Source of the DNA: JAHTBL01 sp038532735
GTDB lineage: Bacteria > Pseudomonadota > Alphaproteobacteria > Rhodobacterales > Rhodobacteraceae
Reading direction: 5' to 3'
Assembly (NCBI GenBank): GCA_038532735.1
Contig: JBCBAC010000007.1
Location: 60,347 to 124,346, forward strand
Length of the DNA stretch: 64,000 nt
Position numbers and translations under genes: made by a program. Under the pieces are notes generated by a model. It had not been told where the DNA came from. It ran no database searches and was given only the letters and a program-made list of their open reading frames with translations. The stretch's first letter is position 1. Every line of letters starts with the position of its first letter. Shown in pieces: positions 41,121 through 49,601 of the stretch.

Positions 41121-42137
41121 TTACCGGAAGGGCGGCGAGTAGATGAGGCCGCCATCGGTCCACTGTGCGTTGAGACCGCGTGCCAGACCGATCGGCGTTT
41201 CCTCACCGATGTTGGTGGAGAAGATCTCACCGTAGTTACCACCGGTCATGATCGCGCGCTTGGCCCATTCGGCGTCCAGACCGAGCATTTCGCCCAGGGT
41301 GCCTTCGGTGCCCAGCAGACGGTTCACTTCGGGGTTGTCGGTGCCTGCGGACAGCTCTTCAGCGTTTTCCGAGGTCACACCCAGCTCTTCAGCGGTGATC
41401 AATGCGTTGAGCGTCCAGCGCACAACGTCGCCCCATTCGTTGTCGCCATGGCGAACAAGCGGGCCGAGCGGCTCTTTGGAGACGATCTCGGGCAGCAGAA
41501 CGTGGTCACCCGGTGTCTCGAAGTTGGCACGCTGCGCCGCCAGTGCGGACGCGTCGGTGGTGTAGACGTCGCATGCGCCAGCCAGATACTGCTGAACAGC
41601 TTCTGCGCCGGTTTCGATCGGCACGGGCTCATAGCTGATGTTGTTGGCGCGGAAGAAGTCCGCAAGGTTCAACTCGGTCGTGGTGCCGGTCTGAATGCAG
41701 ACGGTCGCGCCATCAAGATCTTTTGCAGACGACACGCCCAGTGCGGACGGAACCATGAAGCCCTGACCGTCATAGTAGTTGATGCCGATGAATTCGAACT
41801 TCAGGTCGACATCGCGCGAGAAGGTCCACGTTGTGTTCCGGGCCAGCATGTCGATCTCGCCGGAGGCCAGCGCGGTGAAGCGGGTCTTACCGGTGGTCGG
41901 CACGAACTGAACTTTAGTGCTGTCACCCAGAACAGCCGCTGCCACAGCGCGGCACACAGCAACGTCAAAACCTTGCCATTCGCCGTTCGCGTCGGGCTCA
42001 GCAAAACCGGGAACGCCAGTGGTCACGCCGCAGTTCAGCGAGTCACGGGCCTTCACGTCATCAAGCGTGCCAGCAGCAGCAACGCCAGCCGAAAGGCCGG
42101 CGACCGTCAGCGCGCCAAGAAATACGGATTTTTTCAT
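41121..42137 (-). CDS. aapJ: Amino-acid ABC transporter binding protein (AapJ/BztA)
   Basis: A 338-residue periplasmic protein. Signal peptide MKKSVFLGALTVAGLSAGVAAA, mature start GTLDDVKARDSLNCGVTTGVPGFAEPDANGEWQGFDVAVCRAVAAAV. Its C-terminus is the characteristic LARGLNAQWTDGGLIYSPPFR. ATG 42137 has GGAAGAGG upstream and starts the signal peptide, so the frame open to 42284 is not used. It is the first and probably best-expressed gene of the operon. Confidence 0.96.
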   Translation of the reverse strand: MKKSVFLGALTVAGLSAGVAAAGTLDDVKARDSLNCGVTTGVPGFAEPDANGEWQGFDVAVCRAVAAAVLGDSTKVQFVPTTGKTRFTALASGEIDMLARNTTWTFSRDVDLKFEFIGINYYDGQGFMVPSALGVSSAKDLDGATVCIQTGTTTELNLADFFRANNISYEPVPIETGAEAVQQYLAGACDVYTTDASALAAQRANFETPGDHVLLPEIVSKEPLGPLVRHGDNEWGDVVRWTLNALITAEELGVTSENAEELSAGTDNPEVNRLLGTEGTLGEMLGLDAEWAKRAIMTGGNYGEIFSTNIGEETPIGLARGLNAQWTDGGLIYSPPFR

Positions 42138-42290
42138 GTTTACCTCTTCCTGATTGTCCCCCCGTGAGTGGGGAGGTTCGTCCGGCCTGTCCCGGCCGGG
42201 AGCGATAGTTTGAAGGTAGTCTTCTCCCTCAGTGGCGCAAGTTTGGGCAAATTCATGAAAGAACGTCAAGAGATGGATCATCAAAACAAA

Positions 42291-42313
42291 TGGAGGAAAC
42301 GCGGTGTTTCCCC
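42291..42313 (-). terminator. Terminator after the ATP12 chaperone gene
   Basis: On the minus strand GGGGAAAC (42313-42306) pairs with GTTTCCTC (42300-42293), one G-T pair, loop 5 bases, followed by CATTTGTTTTG. Confidence 0.6.
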
Positions 42314-42334
42314 TGCGTCATGCCCCTGAATCGC

Positions 42335-43066
42335 CTAGGGATTGAGCGCGACATCTTCATTATGCGTCAGTTTGTAGAAACGATACGCATGTAAGAAGGC
42401 TTGCCGCTTGGTTTCGGCCATCTCCATAGCCTCTTCATCCTCGCCCCATTGGGCGATTTGCCAGTCCTCATCGACCCGCGAGATATGCCAAAGATCATCA
42501 GGGGATGTGTGCCCCTCAATCGCCGCAAATCCCAGGATGAGAGAGCCCGAAAGGCTAACCAGATCGTGAAACGCAGTCAGCTCAAACGCATTCAATTGAT
42601 GCACCCTTGCCTGCAGCGCCTTCAACGCACCTGCGTCCTGCGCCACAAACATGACGCCCGAAACAGGTATCAAACGGGCGCCGAGGGCCGTTTCGGCCCA
42701 ATCAAGGAAGGGATTCCACGCAGTATTCTGCGCTTTGACCAAACCGGCCGGGCTGTCGGCGCGGTAGCACAAAAGATCGGTTGTGCCGTATTCCGCGATC
42801 ATATCAGCCACTTCTGCGTGCTGCGGCCCTGTCTTATCAAGTGCCGCGTTGACCGAACGTGTGACCGGCATCGACATGGGGTCGATCATTTCGTCCTGAG
42901 CTTGCCATTCACGCGCGACCGCCTCTGCCATCGCTTCGCTCGGCACCACCAATGTAGTCTTCGCAGGCGTCTTGATCGGGCGTCCGTCCAGGCGCACGGA
43001 AAACCCTGCACCTTCGGGTTGCACTGACGTCTCTTTCCAAAACCGTTTCGCGGCCCATTCGCTCAT
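42335..43066 (-). CDS. ATP12-family F1-ATPase assembly chaperone
   Basis: A 243-residue protein with KRFWKETSVQPEGAGFSVRLDGRPIKTPAKTTLVVPSEAMAEAVAREWQAQ, the ATP12 start. In mitochondria ATP12 holds the F1 alpha subunit during assembly; alphaproteobacterial relatives are presumed to do the same. AEYGTTDLLCYRADSP and LVSLSGSLILGFA are further family blocks. It closes a run rarA-crcB-rluC-HAD-ATP12 on the minus strand, 4 bases after the HAD gene. Confidence 0.92.
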   Translation of the reverse strand: MSEWAAKRFWKETSVQPEGAGFSVRLDGRPIKTPAKTTLVVPSEAMAEAVAREWQAQDEMIDPMSMPVTRSVNAALDKTGPQHAEVADMIAEYGTTDLLCYRADSPAGLVKAQNTAWNPFLDWAETALGARLIPVSGVMFVAQDAGALKALQARVHQLNAFELTAFHDLVSLSGSLILGFAAIEGHTSPDDLWHISRVDEDWQIAQWGEDEEAMEMAETKRQAFLHAYRFYKLTHNEDVALNP

Positions 43067-43070
43067 TTTT

Positions 43071-43739
43071 TCAGCTCCACAATGCTGTCAGCTGGTCCGG
43101 CAGGTGCCGAATATCGTCAATGATTCGGGCAGGTGATGCCTTTTTGAGCGTCTCAACCGGGTGATATCCCCAGCTGACGCCCACCGTATGCGCCCCTGCG
43201 GCACGGCCCATCTCCATGTCGAAACTGGTGTCGCCGATCATCACCGCATGATTTGCGTCGATCCCGGTTTCCGACAAGGCGGCCTGCACCATCGCGGGAT
43301 GCGGTTTGGAAGGGTGATGATCACTGACCTGCTCTGTCATGAAAAAGCCAGTCAGGTCATGCGTGCGCAATACGATGTCGAGCCCTTTGCGCGACTTGCC
43401 GGTCGCCACGCCCAGTACAAATTCCGGCACGCCTTTGAGCTGCTCAAGCACGTCACGCACGCCGGGATAAAGCGGGCTGTGATCGCGGCCATTGTGGCGG
43501 TTTTCCACAAAGGATTGCTTATAGGCCTCGACCAGCTCGGCATTCTGGCGGTCATCTAGCTCTGGCGCCAATCGCGCAATCGCCTGCGGCAATGACAGCC
43601 CCACGATCGACAGCGTGTCTTCGCGTGACGGCGCGGTCATGCCATGACGCTCGAACGCATGGGTCATCGCGGCAAGGATGTGGTTCTGGCTATCCACCAG
43701 CGTCCCATCCACATCGAACAGGATCAGCTTCGGGGTCAC
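43071..43739 (-). CDS. HAD-family hydrolase, phosphoglycolate-phosphatase-like
   Basis: A 222-residue HAD-IA phosphatase: motif I LFDVDGTLVDSQ, motif II GVATGKSRKG, motif III KPHPAM and motif IV MIGDTSFDMEMGRAAGAHTVGVSWGY. The closest type by look is Gph, which removes phosphoglycolate; other sugar phosphates are possible. The start overlaps the rluC stop by 4 bases. Confidence 0.9.
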   Translation of the reverse strand: MTPKLILFDVDGTLVDSQNHILAAMTHAFERHGMTAPSREDTLSIVGLSLPQAIARLAPELDDRQNAELVEAYKQSFVENRHNGRDHSPLYPGVRDVLEQLKGVPEFVLGVATGKSRKGLDIVLRTHDLTGFFMTEQVSDHHPSKPHPAMVQAALSETGIDANHAVMIGDTSFDMEMGRAAGAHTVGVSWGYHPVETLKKASPARIIDDIRHLPDQLTALWS

Positions 43740-44779
43740 ATCAGATCCTCAAACGGGTCCGCAGGGAAATCGTCCGGCAACCATTCGAATGTCGCCCAGG
43801 TCTTGGCCATATGCTCGGGCAGCGGCGCAGTGATCTGCAGCTGATTGCCGGTCACCGGGTGGGTCAGGCTGATGGAGCGAGCATGCAGGTGGAGCTTGCG
43901 GCTGATCTCGCCACCCAGCTGCGCGCCCCAACCGTCGCCCAGGTTCTCCTGCCCCGAGCCGCCGTATTTGCCGTCACCAATAATCGGATGCCCCATCTCG
44001 GCCATATGCGCGCGTAACTGGTGGGTGCGGCCCGTGACAGGCACCATTGCGACCCACGCGCCACGCTGCGCCAGCGTGGTCAGCACCGCGTAATCGGTCG
44101 TGGCGCGCCTGGCGCCCTCGGTTTTATCGACGTCGCGCGGATGAATGCAGAGCATCTTCTCCGCCTCGCCCCGCGCACCATGCCCGGGCGCTTTGACCAG
44201 TCCATACTTGATCGTGCCCATGCGCGGCTGCGGCACGCCGGCAACCGCCGCCCAGTAAATCTTGCGCGTCTCGCGGGCGCGGAAGGCATCGGCCAGCGCG
44301 TTTGCGGTCAGACGATTGCGCGCCAGAAGCAGAACACCCGATGTGTCCTTGTCGAGCCGATGCACCAGCCGCGGCTTGTCATCAAAACCAAAGGTCAGGG
44401 CCTCTGCCAGAAGATCCACATGACGGGTCTGCTTGCTCCCCCCCTGAGACGGCAGACCCGGTGGTTTGTTCAAAGCGATGATGTGATCGTCGCGGTACAG
44501 CACACACGACTGGATCATCTTCGCATCCGCATCGCTGACGCGCTGCTTGGGTTGCGCGGTGATCTGATCGGGGTCCGGCAAGGGCGGGACACGGACACTT
44601 TGTCCAGCCTCGACGCGGGTTGCGGATTTCACCCGACCACCATCGACACGGACCTCACCCTTGCGGCACATCTTCTCGATCCGGCCTTGGGAAAGATGCG
44701 GATAGCGACGGCGCAGAAAGCGGTCAAACCGCTGGCCGTCCTCGTCCTTCATCACGGTGATCATCTGAACGCCGCTCAT
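43736..44779 (-). CDS. rluC: 23S rRNA pseudouridine synthase, RluC type
   Basis: A 347-residue RluA-family enzyme. The N-terminal S4 RNA-binding domain is RFDRFLRRRYPHLSQGRIEKMCRKGEVRVDGGRV; the catalytic motif is RLVHRLDKDTSGVLLLARN with the nucleophilic aspartate. RluC modifies U955, U2504 and U2580 in E. coli 23S rRNA. ATG 44779 overlaps the crcB stop by 4 bases and is preferred over 44764. Confidence 0.92.
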   Translation of the reverse strand: MSGVQMITVMKDEDGQRFDRFLRRRYPHLSQGRIEKMCRKGEVRVDGGRVKSATRVEAGQSVRVPPLPDPDQITAQPKQRVSDADAKMIQSCVLYRDDHIIALNKPPGLPSQGGSKQTRHVDLLAEALTFGFDDKPRLVHRLDKDTSGVLLLARNRLTANALADAFRARETRKIYWAAVAGVPQPRMGTIKYGLVKAPGHGARGEAEKMLCIHPRDVDKTEGARRATTDYAVLTTLAQRGAWVAMVPVTGRTHQLRAHMAEMGHPIIGDGKYGGSGQENLGDGWGAQLGGEISRKLHLHARSISLTHPVTGNQLQITAPLPEHMAKTWATFEWLPDDFPADPFEDLM

Positions 44780-45153
44780 GCCAGCAGACCCCGCATGGCC
44801 AGAACGCCAAGCACCAAAGCGGCGATGGAGAGCACGACCGACAGCCCCACATAAAGCGCCGCCTGCCCCACATCGCCGCGCTCAAACAACGTGTAGGCTT
44901 CCAGCGAAAAGGCAGAGAATGTTGTGAAGCCACCCAGCACGCCCGTCATCAAGAACGGGTTTAGGTGGCTCAGCGATTTCTGCCCTAGATAAACCACGAG
45001 CAGCCCCATCAGGAACGAGCCCACGACGTTCACCACAAGCACGCCCAACGGGAAACCGGGGCCGGCCCAGCGGAACACGGCAACGCCCACGCCATAGCGC
45101 GCGGCCGCCCCGATTGCGCCGCCAAGGGCCACTTGTAGCATCGTTGAAAACAT
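44776..45153 (-). CDS. crcB: Fluoride exporter CrcB/Fluc
   Basis: A 125-residue four-helix fluoride channel: LQVALGGAIGAAARYGVG, LVVNVVGSFLMGLL and GVLGGFTTFSAFSLEAYTL, which contains the fluoride-lining phenylalanines and threonines. It works as a dual-topology dimer and lowers cytoplasmic fluoride. ATG 45153 starts the first helix; the open frame to 45204 adds 17 unlikely residues. No fluoride riboswitch was seen upstream; it is 31 bases after rarA and overlaps rluC. Confidence 0.93.
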   Translation of the reverse strand: MFSTMLQVALGGAIGAAARYGVGVAVFRWAGPGFPLGVLVVNVVGSFLMGLLVVYLGQKSLSHLNPFLMTGVLGGFTTFSAFSLEAYTLFERGDVGQAALYVGLSVVLSIAALVLGVLAMRGLLA

Positions 45154-45184
45154 GGCGCGTCTGTCGCGCGCATGGGCTTTGATG

Positions 45185-46492
45185 TCAACCGCCGCGCTTG
45201 CCACGCAGCTTGACGAAATAGTCCAACCGGCGCTTTAGCTCACGCTCGAACCCCCGCTCGACCGGGGCATAAAAGACCGCGCGCTTCATGCCTTCGGGGA
45301 AGTAGTTCTGGCCTGAGAATCCGTCTTCCGCATCGTGGTCATAAGCATAGCCGTCGCCGTAGCCCTGATCTTTCATCAACGACGTGGGCGCGTTCAGGAT
45401 ATGCTTCGGCGGCGGCTCTGAACCGGTTTGTTTGGCCGACTTGCGCGACTGCTTATAGGCGACGTAGCCCGCATTCGATTTCGGTGCGAGCGCCAGATAG
45501 GTAACGGCCTGCGCCAGCGCCAACTCCCCTTCCGGGGAGCCAAGGCGTTCGTAGGTCTCCCAGCTTTGCAGGCAGACGGCTTGGGCTTGCGGATCGGCCA
45601 AGCCGATATCCTCCACCGCCATGCGGGTTAGACGGCGAGCCAGAAACCGCGGGTCTTCGCCGCCCTCCAGCATCCGGGCAAACCAGTAAAGGGCGGCGTC
45701 GGGGTCAGAGCCGCGCACGGATTTGTGCAACGCGGAAATCAGGTTGTAATGCGCATCGCCCGACTTGTCGTATTGCGCCGCGCGGCGCATCAGACGTGCG
45801 CTAAGCGTGGCCGTATCCAGCTTGTCTGTGTCGGGCCACGCCGCAACCTGCTCGACCAGGTTCAGCAACGCGCGACCATCGCCATCGGCCATCTCCAACA
45901 GCGCCTCGCGGGCGGGACCGTCCAAGGCCAGCCCCTTGCCCAACTCCTTCTCGGCCCGCTGCGCCAACCGTTCCAGGTCAGCCAGATCGAGCCGCTCCAG
46001 CACCAGCACCTGCGCGCGCGACATGACGGCGGCGTTCAGCTCGAAGGACGGGTTTTCAGTCGTGGCGCCCACCAGAAGAATCGTGCCGTCTTCCATATGA
46101 GGCAAAAATCCGTCCTGCTGGGCTTTGTTGAAACGATGGATCTCGTCGACAAACAGCAGCGTGCCCTTGCCATTCGCCCGGCGCAGTTTGGCGGCTTCAA
46201 AGACTTTCCGAAGCTCCGGAACGCCCGTGAAAATCGCACTGATCTGGACGAAATGCAGATCGGTCTCATCCGCCAAAAGTCGCGCGATGGTTGTCTTGCC
46301 GACACCCGGCGGCCCCCAGAAAATCAGCGAGGACAGGGCGTTGTTGGCCAGCATCACGCCAAGCGGAGCATCCGAGCCAAGCACCTGCTCCTGACCGATC
46401 ACGTCAGACAGCGCTTGCGGGCGCAAGCGGTCTGCCAGCGGGCGCGGGGCACCGCTGGCGACGGGGTCTGGTGTATCGAACAGATCGGCCAT
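45185..46492 (-). CDS. rarA: Replication-associated recombination protein RarA (MgsA)
   Basis: A 435-residue AAA+ ATPase of the RarA/WRNIP1 family, which acts at stalled replication forks. Walker A FWGPPGVGKTTIARLLA, Walker B GTLLFVDEIHRFNKAQQD, sensor GATTENPSFELNAAVMSRAQVLVL. The C-terminal tetramerisation domain contains HYNLISALHKSVRGSDPDAALYW and LNAPTSLMKDQGYGDGYAYDHD. It lies 37 bases after luxI on the same strand. Confidence 0.95.
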   Translation of the reverse strand: MADLFDTPDPVASGAPRPLADRLRPQALSDVIGQEQVLGSDAPLGVMLANNALSSLIFWGPPGVGKTTIARLLADETDLHFVQISAIFTGVPELRKVFEAAKLRRANGKGTLLFVDEIHRFNKAQQDGFLPHMEDGTILLVGATTENPSFELNAAVMSRAQVLVLERLDLADLERLAQRAEKELGKGLALDGPAREALLEMADGDGRALLNLVEQVAAWPDTDKLDTATLSARLMRRAAQYDKSGDAHYNLISALHKSVRGSDPDAALYWFARMLEGGEDPRFLARRLTRMAVEDIGLADPQAQAVCLQSWETYERLGSPEGELALAQAVTYLALAPKSNAGYVAYKQSRKSAKQTGSEPPPKHILNAPTSLMKDQGYGDGYAYDHDAEDGFSGQNYFPEGMKRAVFYAPVERGFERELKRRLDYFVKLRGKRGG

Positions 46493-46529
46493 GGCGCACC
46501 ATAGGAAGGGTGCGCACCGAGGGGAAGGC

Positions 46530-47117
46530 TCAGTGCAGATGCGCGGTGAAATCGAGGCTGACCGCCTGATAATTGATCCCGCCCATATCCATGACGCGGC
46601 CCGCTGGTGACATATCCAGCGCGCAGCGCTTGGCCCAACGGCTCCAGTTCGACGGCAAGAGCGCGACCATCTGGTTGATGCCCTCTGCGCGAGAGGCGCG
46701 CACCATCTCCATCACCAACCGGGTGTGGACTTTGCGGCGAATGGTCGAGGGGATGTTGTGGGCGACAAAGCCGCGCGTGACCTCCCAGATATGGGGCGCA
46801 ACAGGGGCCTCGGTGAACAGCAGATCCTGCGGGATGGAGTCGAGCAGCCCCATCTGCGCGTCGCGGATCATATAGCTGTAGATGCCGCAGCGCGCGGTGG
46901 TCGGCGTCAGGCGAACGCCCGCCATCACTTCCCCTAAATGATGGACCGCAATCCAGCGGCTTTGCGGCGTGTCATATTGATCAAACTCCATGTCCATGAC
47001 CTCGGGCAGGTCCCATTTATTCTGGACGATGAAGGATTGCTTCCGGGCACGAAAAATGTTGGCGAATAACTCACCGTGCTGATGGAAATTGGCGAAGGAA
47101 AGCGTAGTGGCTTGCAT
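46530..47117 (-). CDS. Acyl-homoserine-lactone synthase (LuxI family)
   Basis: A 195-residue autoinducer synthase that joins an acyl chain to S-adenosylmethionine. The invariant residues are present: Arg25, Phe29, Trp35, Glu44, Asp46 and Asp49 (FRARKQSFIVQNKW, then DMEFDQYD), with VRLTPTT and IWEVTRGFV further on. The acyl length cannot be read from sequence. It lies 59 bases downstream of a luxR-type gene on the same strand; GGAG precedes the ATG. No lux box was recognised. Confidence 0.92.
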   Translation of the reverse strand: MQATTLSFANFHQHGELFANIFRARKQSFIVQNKWDLPEVMDMEFDQYDTPQSRWIAVHHLGEVMAGVRLTPTTARCGIYSYMIRDAQMGLLDSIPQDLLFTEAPVAPHIWEVTRGFVAHNIPSTIRRKVHTRLVMEMVRASRAEGINQMVALLPSNWSRWAKRCALDMSPAGRVMDMGGINYQAVSLDFTAHLH

Positions 47118-47176
47118 GAGTGGTCTCCGTTTCGGTTCAAGGTTGTTTTCCTCATTCCGATATAGGAGACCCCCGT

Positions 47177-47788
47177 CTATAGCAGTCTGTAGTCGCGCGC
47201 GCGTTGGATGGCTTCGGCTGTGGTGCGGGCGAGAAGCCGCTGACGCGCAGACGTCAAACGAGCCTTCAAAGCGCTTTCTGAGATGTTGAGTTCGGCGGCG
47301 GCAGCTGCATGACGATGGCCCTCCGCGATCAGTTTGAGGGCTTCGATTTGGGCCGGTGTCAGGTTCTCGGGAGGCTGTGTGACGTTGTGCATGTCCTCCA
47401 CAATTTTCTGAAATTCACTGATTTCGGCATCGGTGAATTCCCGGTCGGCGCGCGCGCTTGATGCAATCGTGCGCGACTGCATCGGGCCACAGGACACGGC
47501 AAGCCCGTAGACCATGCCGTGCTCTTGCGACTGGCCGAGAATGTCAAAGGGATCTGGTATCTCGATCTCGCTCCAACGCGTCGCGCCGGTTGTGCTGAAA
47601 CCCCAGGCGATGATGGGATCGCGCAGGGCATACGCCTCTTCAGTATAGTGGTCTGTCCACGCACGCGGAAATGTCTGGTGGTGGATGAGAGGCAGGGCAA
47701 ACCGGATATGTAACGCATAAAAGAAACCATTCGGCGACAACGCGCTCAGCGATTGGGTGTGGCGATCAAGATCAGCTCTCACAGACAT
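47177..47788 (-). CDS. LuxR-family quorum-sensing regulator
   Basis: A 203-residue regulator with an N-terminal autoinducer-binding domain (AWTDHYTEEAYALRDPIIAWGFSTTGATRWSEIE holds the conserved W, Y, DP and W) and a C-terminal GerE-type HTH (LTPAQIEALKLIAEGHRHAAAAAELNISESALKARLTSARQRLLA). It presumably binds the signal made by the adjacent LuxI and controls targets at high density. TTGACC-N17-TCTAAA stands just before the ATG but would leave almost no leader. Confidence 0.92.
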   Translation of the reverse strand: MSVRADLDRHTQSLSALSPNGFFYALHIRFALPLIHHQTFPRAWTDHYTEEAYALRDPIIAWGFSTTGATRWSEIEIPDPFDILGQSQEHGMVYGLAVSCGPMQSRTIASSARADREFTDAEISEFQKIVEDMHNVTQPPENLTPAQIEALKLIAEGHRHAAAAAELNISESALKARLTSARQRLLARTTAEAIQRARDYRLL

Positions 47789-47876
47789 AAGTTTTAGACA
47801 ATCTCGGGTTGTTTAGGTCAATATACAATCGCCCTTATAGGGGTTGTGTTACATTAGTGTTGCTCGCGCAAAAGAA

Positions 47877-47900
47877 AAACCCCCGCATCTGCGGGGGTTT
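47877..47900 (-). terminator. Terminator of the alpha operon (after rplQ)
   Basis: AAACCCCCGC (47877-47886) pairs perfectly with GCGGGGGTTT (47891-47900), loop 4 bases. On the minus strand it is followed by TTCTTTT. It ends the rpsM-rpsK-rpoA-rplQ transcript. Confidence 0.9.
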
Positions 47901-47927
47901 AGAAAAGTAACGTAGCGTCAGAGGGTG

Positions 47928-48347
47928 TTACTCTGCCGCAGCCTCTTCGGCGGCAACGCGGGCCTTGTCAGCGGCCCCTTTTGCATCGCGGTCACGGTCC
48001 ACGAACTCGATGATAGCCATCGGGGCCATGTCACCGTAGCGGAAACCGGCTTTCAGAACGCGAACGTAACCACCGTTGCGGTCTTTGTAGCGGGGGCCCA
48101 GAACGTCGAACAGTTTTGTGACATACTGGTCCTGCTTGAGCTTGCTTGCAGCCTGACGGCGTGCATGCAGATCACCGCGTTTAGCCAACGTGATCATCTT
48201 TTCAACAATCCGGCGCAGTTCTTTTGCCTTGGGCAGGGTCGTTTTGATTTGCTCATGTTCGATGAGCGAGCCAGCCATATTCGCCCAGAGCGCCTTGCGG
48301 TGCTCGTGCGTGCGGTTCAGGCGGCGGTATCCTCGTGCGTGACGCAT
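47928..48347 (-). CDS. rplQ: 50S ribosomal protein L17
   Basis: A 139-residue large-subunit protein near the exit tunnel: MRHARGYRRLNRTHEHRKALWANMAGSLIEHEQIKTTLPKAKELRRIVEKMITLAKRG. An alanine/glutamate-rich tail extends beyond the E. coli length. It is the last gene of the alpha operon and is followed by a strong terminator. Confidence 0.98.
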   Translation of the reverse strand: MRHARGYRRLNRTHEHRKALWANMAGSLIEHEQIKTTLPKAKELRRIVEKMITLAKRGDLHARRQAASKLKQDQYVTKLFDVLGPRYKDRNGGYVRVLKAGFRYGDMAPMAIIEFVDRDRDAKGAADKARVAAEEAAAE

Positions 48348-48436
48348 TTTCTATATCCTTACTTCCGTTTTGCTTTGTCTGGCAGCCGATGCGTGTCAGC
48401 CACTCTCCTTGGGGCGGGTGCCCGGGTCTTTAAGGC

Positions 48437-48458
48437 GGGCGCGGATCAAGCCGCGCCC
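48437..48458 (-). other. Hairpin between rpoA and rplQ
   Basis: GGGCGCGG (48437-48444) pairs perfectly with CCGCGCCC (48451-48458), loop 6 bases, starting 15 bases after the rpoA stop on the minus strand. No T-run follows. Possible mRNA-stability or partial-termination element. Confidence 0.55.
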
Positions 48459-48472
48459 ATGCCCTTTTTGGC

Positions 48473-49489
48473 TTAGAAGTTGTCTTCGAACTTCTTGGCC
48501 AGATCGTCGATGTTGTCTGGCGGCCAGTCCTCGACATCCATGCCGAGGTGCAGACCCATGCCGGACAGCACTTCTTTGATCTCGTTCAGCGACTTGCGGC
48601 CGAAGTTCGGCGTGCGGAGCATCTCGGCTTCGGTCTTCTGGATCAGATCGCCGATATAAACAATGTTGTCGTTCTTCAGGCAGTTTGCCGAACGGACAGA
48701 CAGTTCCAGCTCGTCCACTTTCTTCAGAAGCAGCGGGTTGAATTCCAGCCCGTCATCTTCTGCAGCGGTGGAGGCGCTTTCCGGCTCGTCGAAGTTTACG
48801 AAGATCGACAGCTGGTCCTGCAGGATGCGCGCGGCGAAAGCCACAGCATCATCGGGCGAGATGGAACCGTCGGTTTCCAGCTTCAACGTCAGCTTGTCAT
48901 AATCCAGCACCTGACCTTCACGGGTCGGCTGAACATCGTAAGACACCTTCTTGACCGGCGAATAGATCGCATCGATCGGCATCAGGCCAATAGGTGCATC
49001 CTCGGGGCGGTTCTTGTCGGCAGAGACGTAGCCTTTACCGGTGTTGACCGTCAGCTCCATGAAGAGGTTTGCGCCCTCATCAAGGTGGCAGATCACGTGC
49101 TCTTTGTTCAGAACGTCGATGCCCGCGCTTTCCGAGATATCGGCAGCGGTGACAACGCCCGGACCTTTGGCCTGGATCGACAGGCGCTTGGGGCCTTCGA
49201 CTTCCATGCGGATGGCAACGCCTTTGAGGTTCAGGATGATGTCGGTGACATCTTCGCGAACGCCCGCAACAGACGAGAACTCGTGCAGCACGTTGTCGAT
49301 CTGAACGCTCGTGATAGCAGCACCTTGCAGCGAGCTCATCAGAACGCGGCGCAGCGCGTTGCCGAGCGTAAGACCGAAGCCGCGCTCAAGCGGTTCGGCG
49401 ACAACGGTCGCCTGGCGTGCGGGCTCATTGCCCGGTTTCACATCAAGCTGTGTCGGCTTGATGAGTTCTGCCCAATTCTTATGGATCAT
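48473..49489 (-). CDS. rpoA: DNA-directed RNA polymerase alpha subunit
   Basis: A 338-residue subunit. The N-terminal assembly domain (residues 1-235) has RGFGLTLGNALRRVLMSSLQGAAITSVQIDNVLHEFSSVAGVREDVTDIILNLKGV. The C-terminal domain (about 255-330) has LELSVRSANCLKNDNIVYIGDLIQKTEAEMLRTPNFGRKSLNEIKEVL, which contacts activators and UP elements. ATG 49489 (MIHKNWAELIKPTQL) is the conserved start; 12 extra codons upstream are not used. It lies in the alpha operon without rpsD. Confidence 0.99.
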   Translation of the reverse strand: MIHKNWAELIKPTQLDVKPGNEPARQATVVAEPLERGFGLTLGNALRRVLMSSLQGAAITSVQIDNVLHEFSSVAGVREDVTDIILNLKGVAIRMEVEGPKRLSIQAKGPGVVTAADISESAGIDVLNKEHVICHLDEGANLFMELTVNTGKGYVSADKNRPEDAPIGLMPIDAIYSPVKKVSYDVQPTREGQVLDYDKLTLKLETDGSISPDDAVAFAARILQDQLSIFVNFDEPESASTAAEDDGLEFNPLLLKKVDELELSVRSANCLKNDNIVYIGDLIQKTEAEMLRTPNFGRKSLNEIKEVLSGMGLHLGMDVEDWPPDNIDDLAKKFEDNF

Positions 49490-49505
49490 GCGTCCCTCCA
49501 TTCCT

Positions 49506-49583
49506 GCTTGCCTTCCATGTCCCAAAAGGCAAGCGCCCGAGGATTAAAATGCGTGCGGGGGCCGTGCGAAAACACGCGGCCCC
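49506..49583 (-). other. Two hairpins between rpsK and rpoA
   Basis: GCTTGCCTT (49506-49514) pairs perfectly with AAGGCAAGC (49526-49534), loop 11 bases, beginning about 17 bases before the rpoA start. A second dyad, GGGGCCG (49558-49564) with CGGCCCC (49577-49583), lies next to it. Together they could form a control element in the alpha-operon mRNA; in E. coli S4 has that role, but rpsD is not here. Confidence 0.55.
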
Positions 49584-49601
49584 AGCGGTAACAAATGTCG
49601 A

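Noticed and set aside
45154..45184. Fluoride riboswitch before crcB
   Set aside because: Only 31 bases separate rarA and crcB; no room and no recognisable motif.
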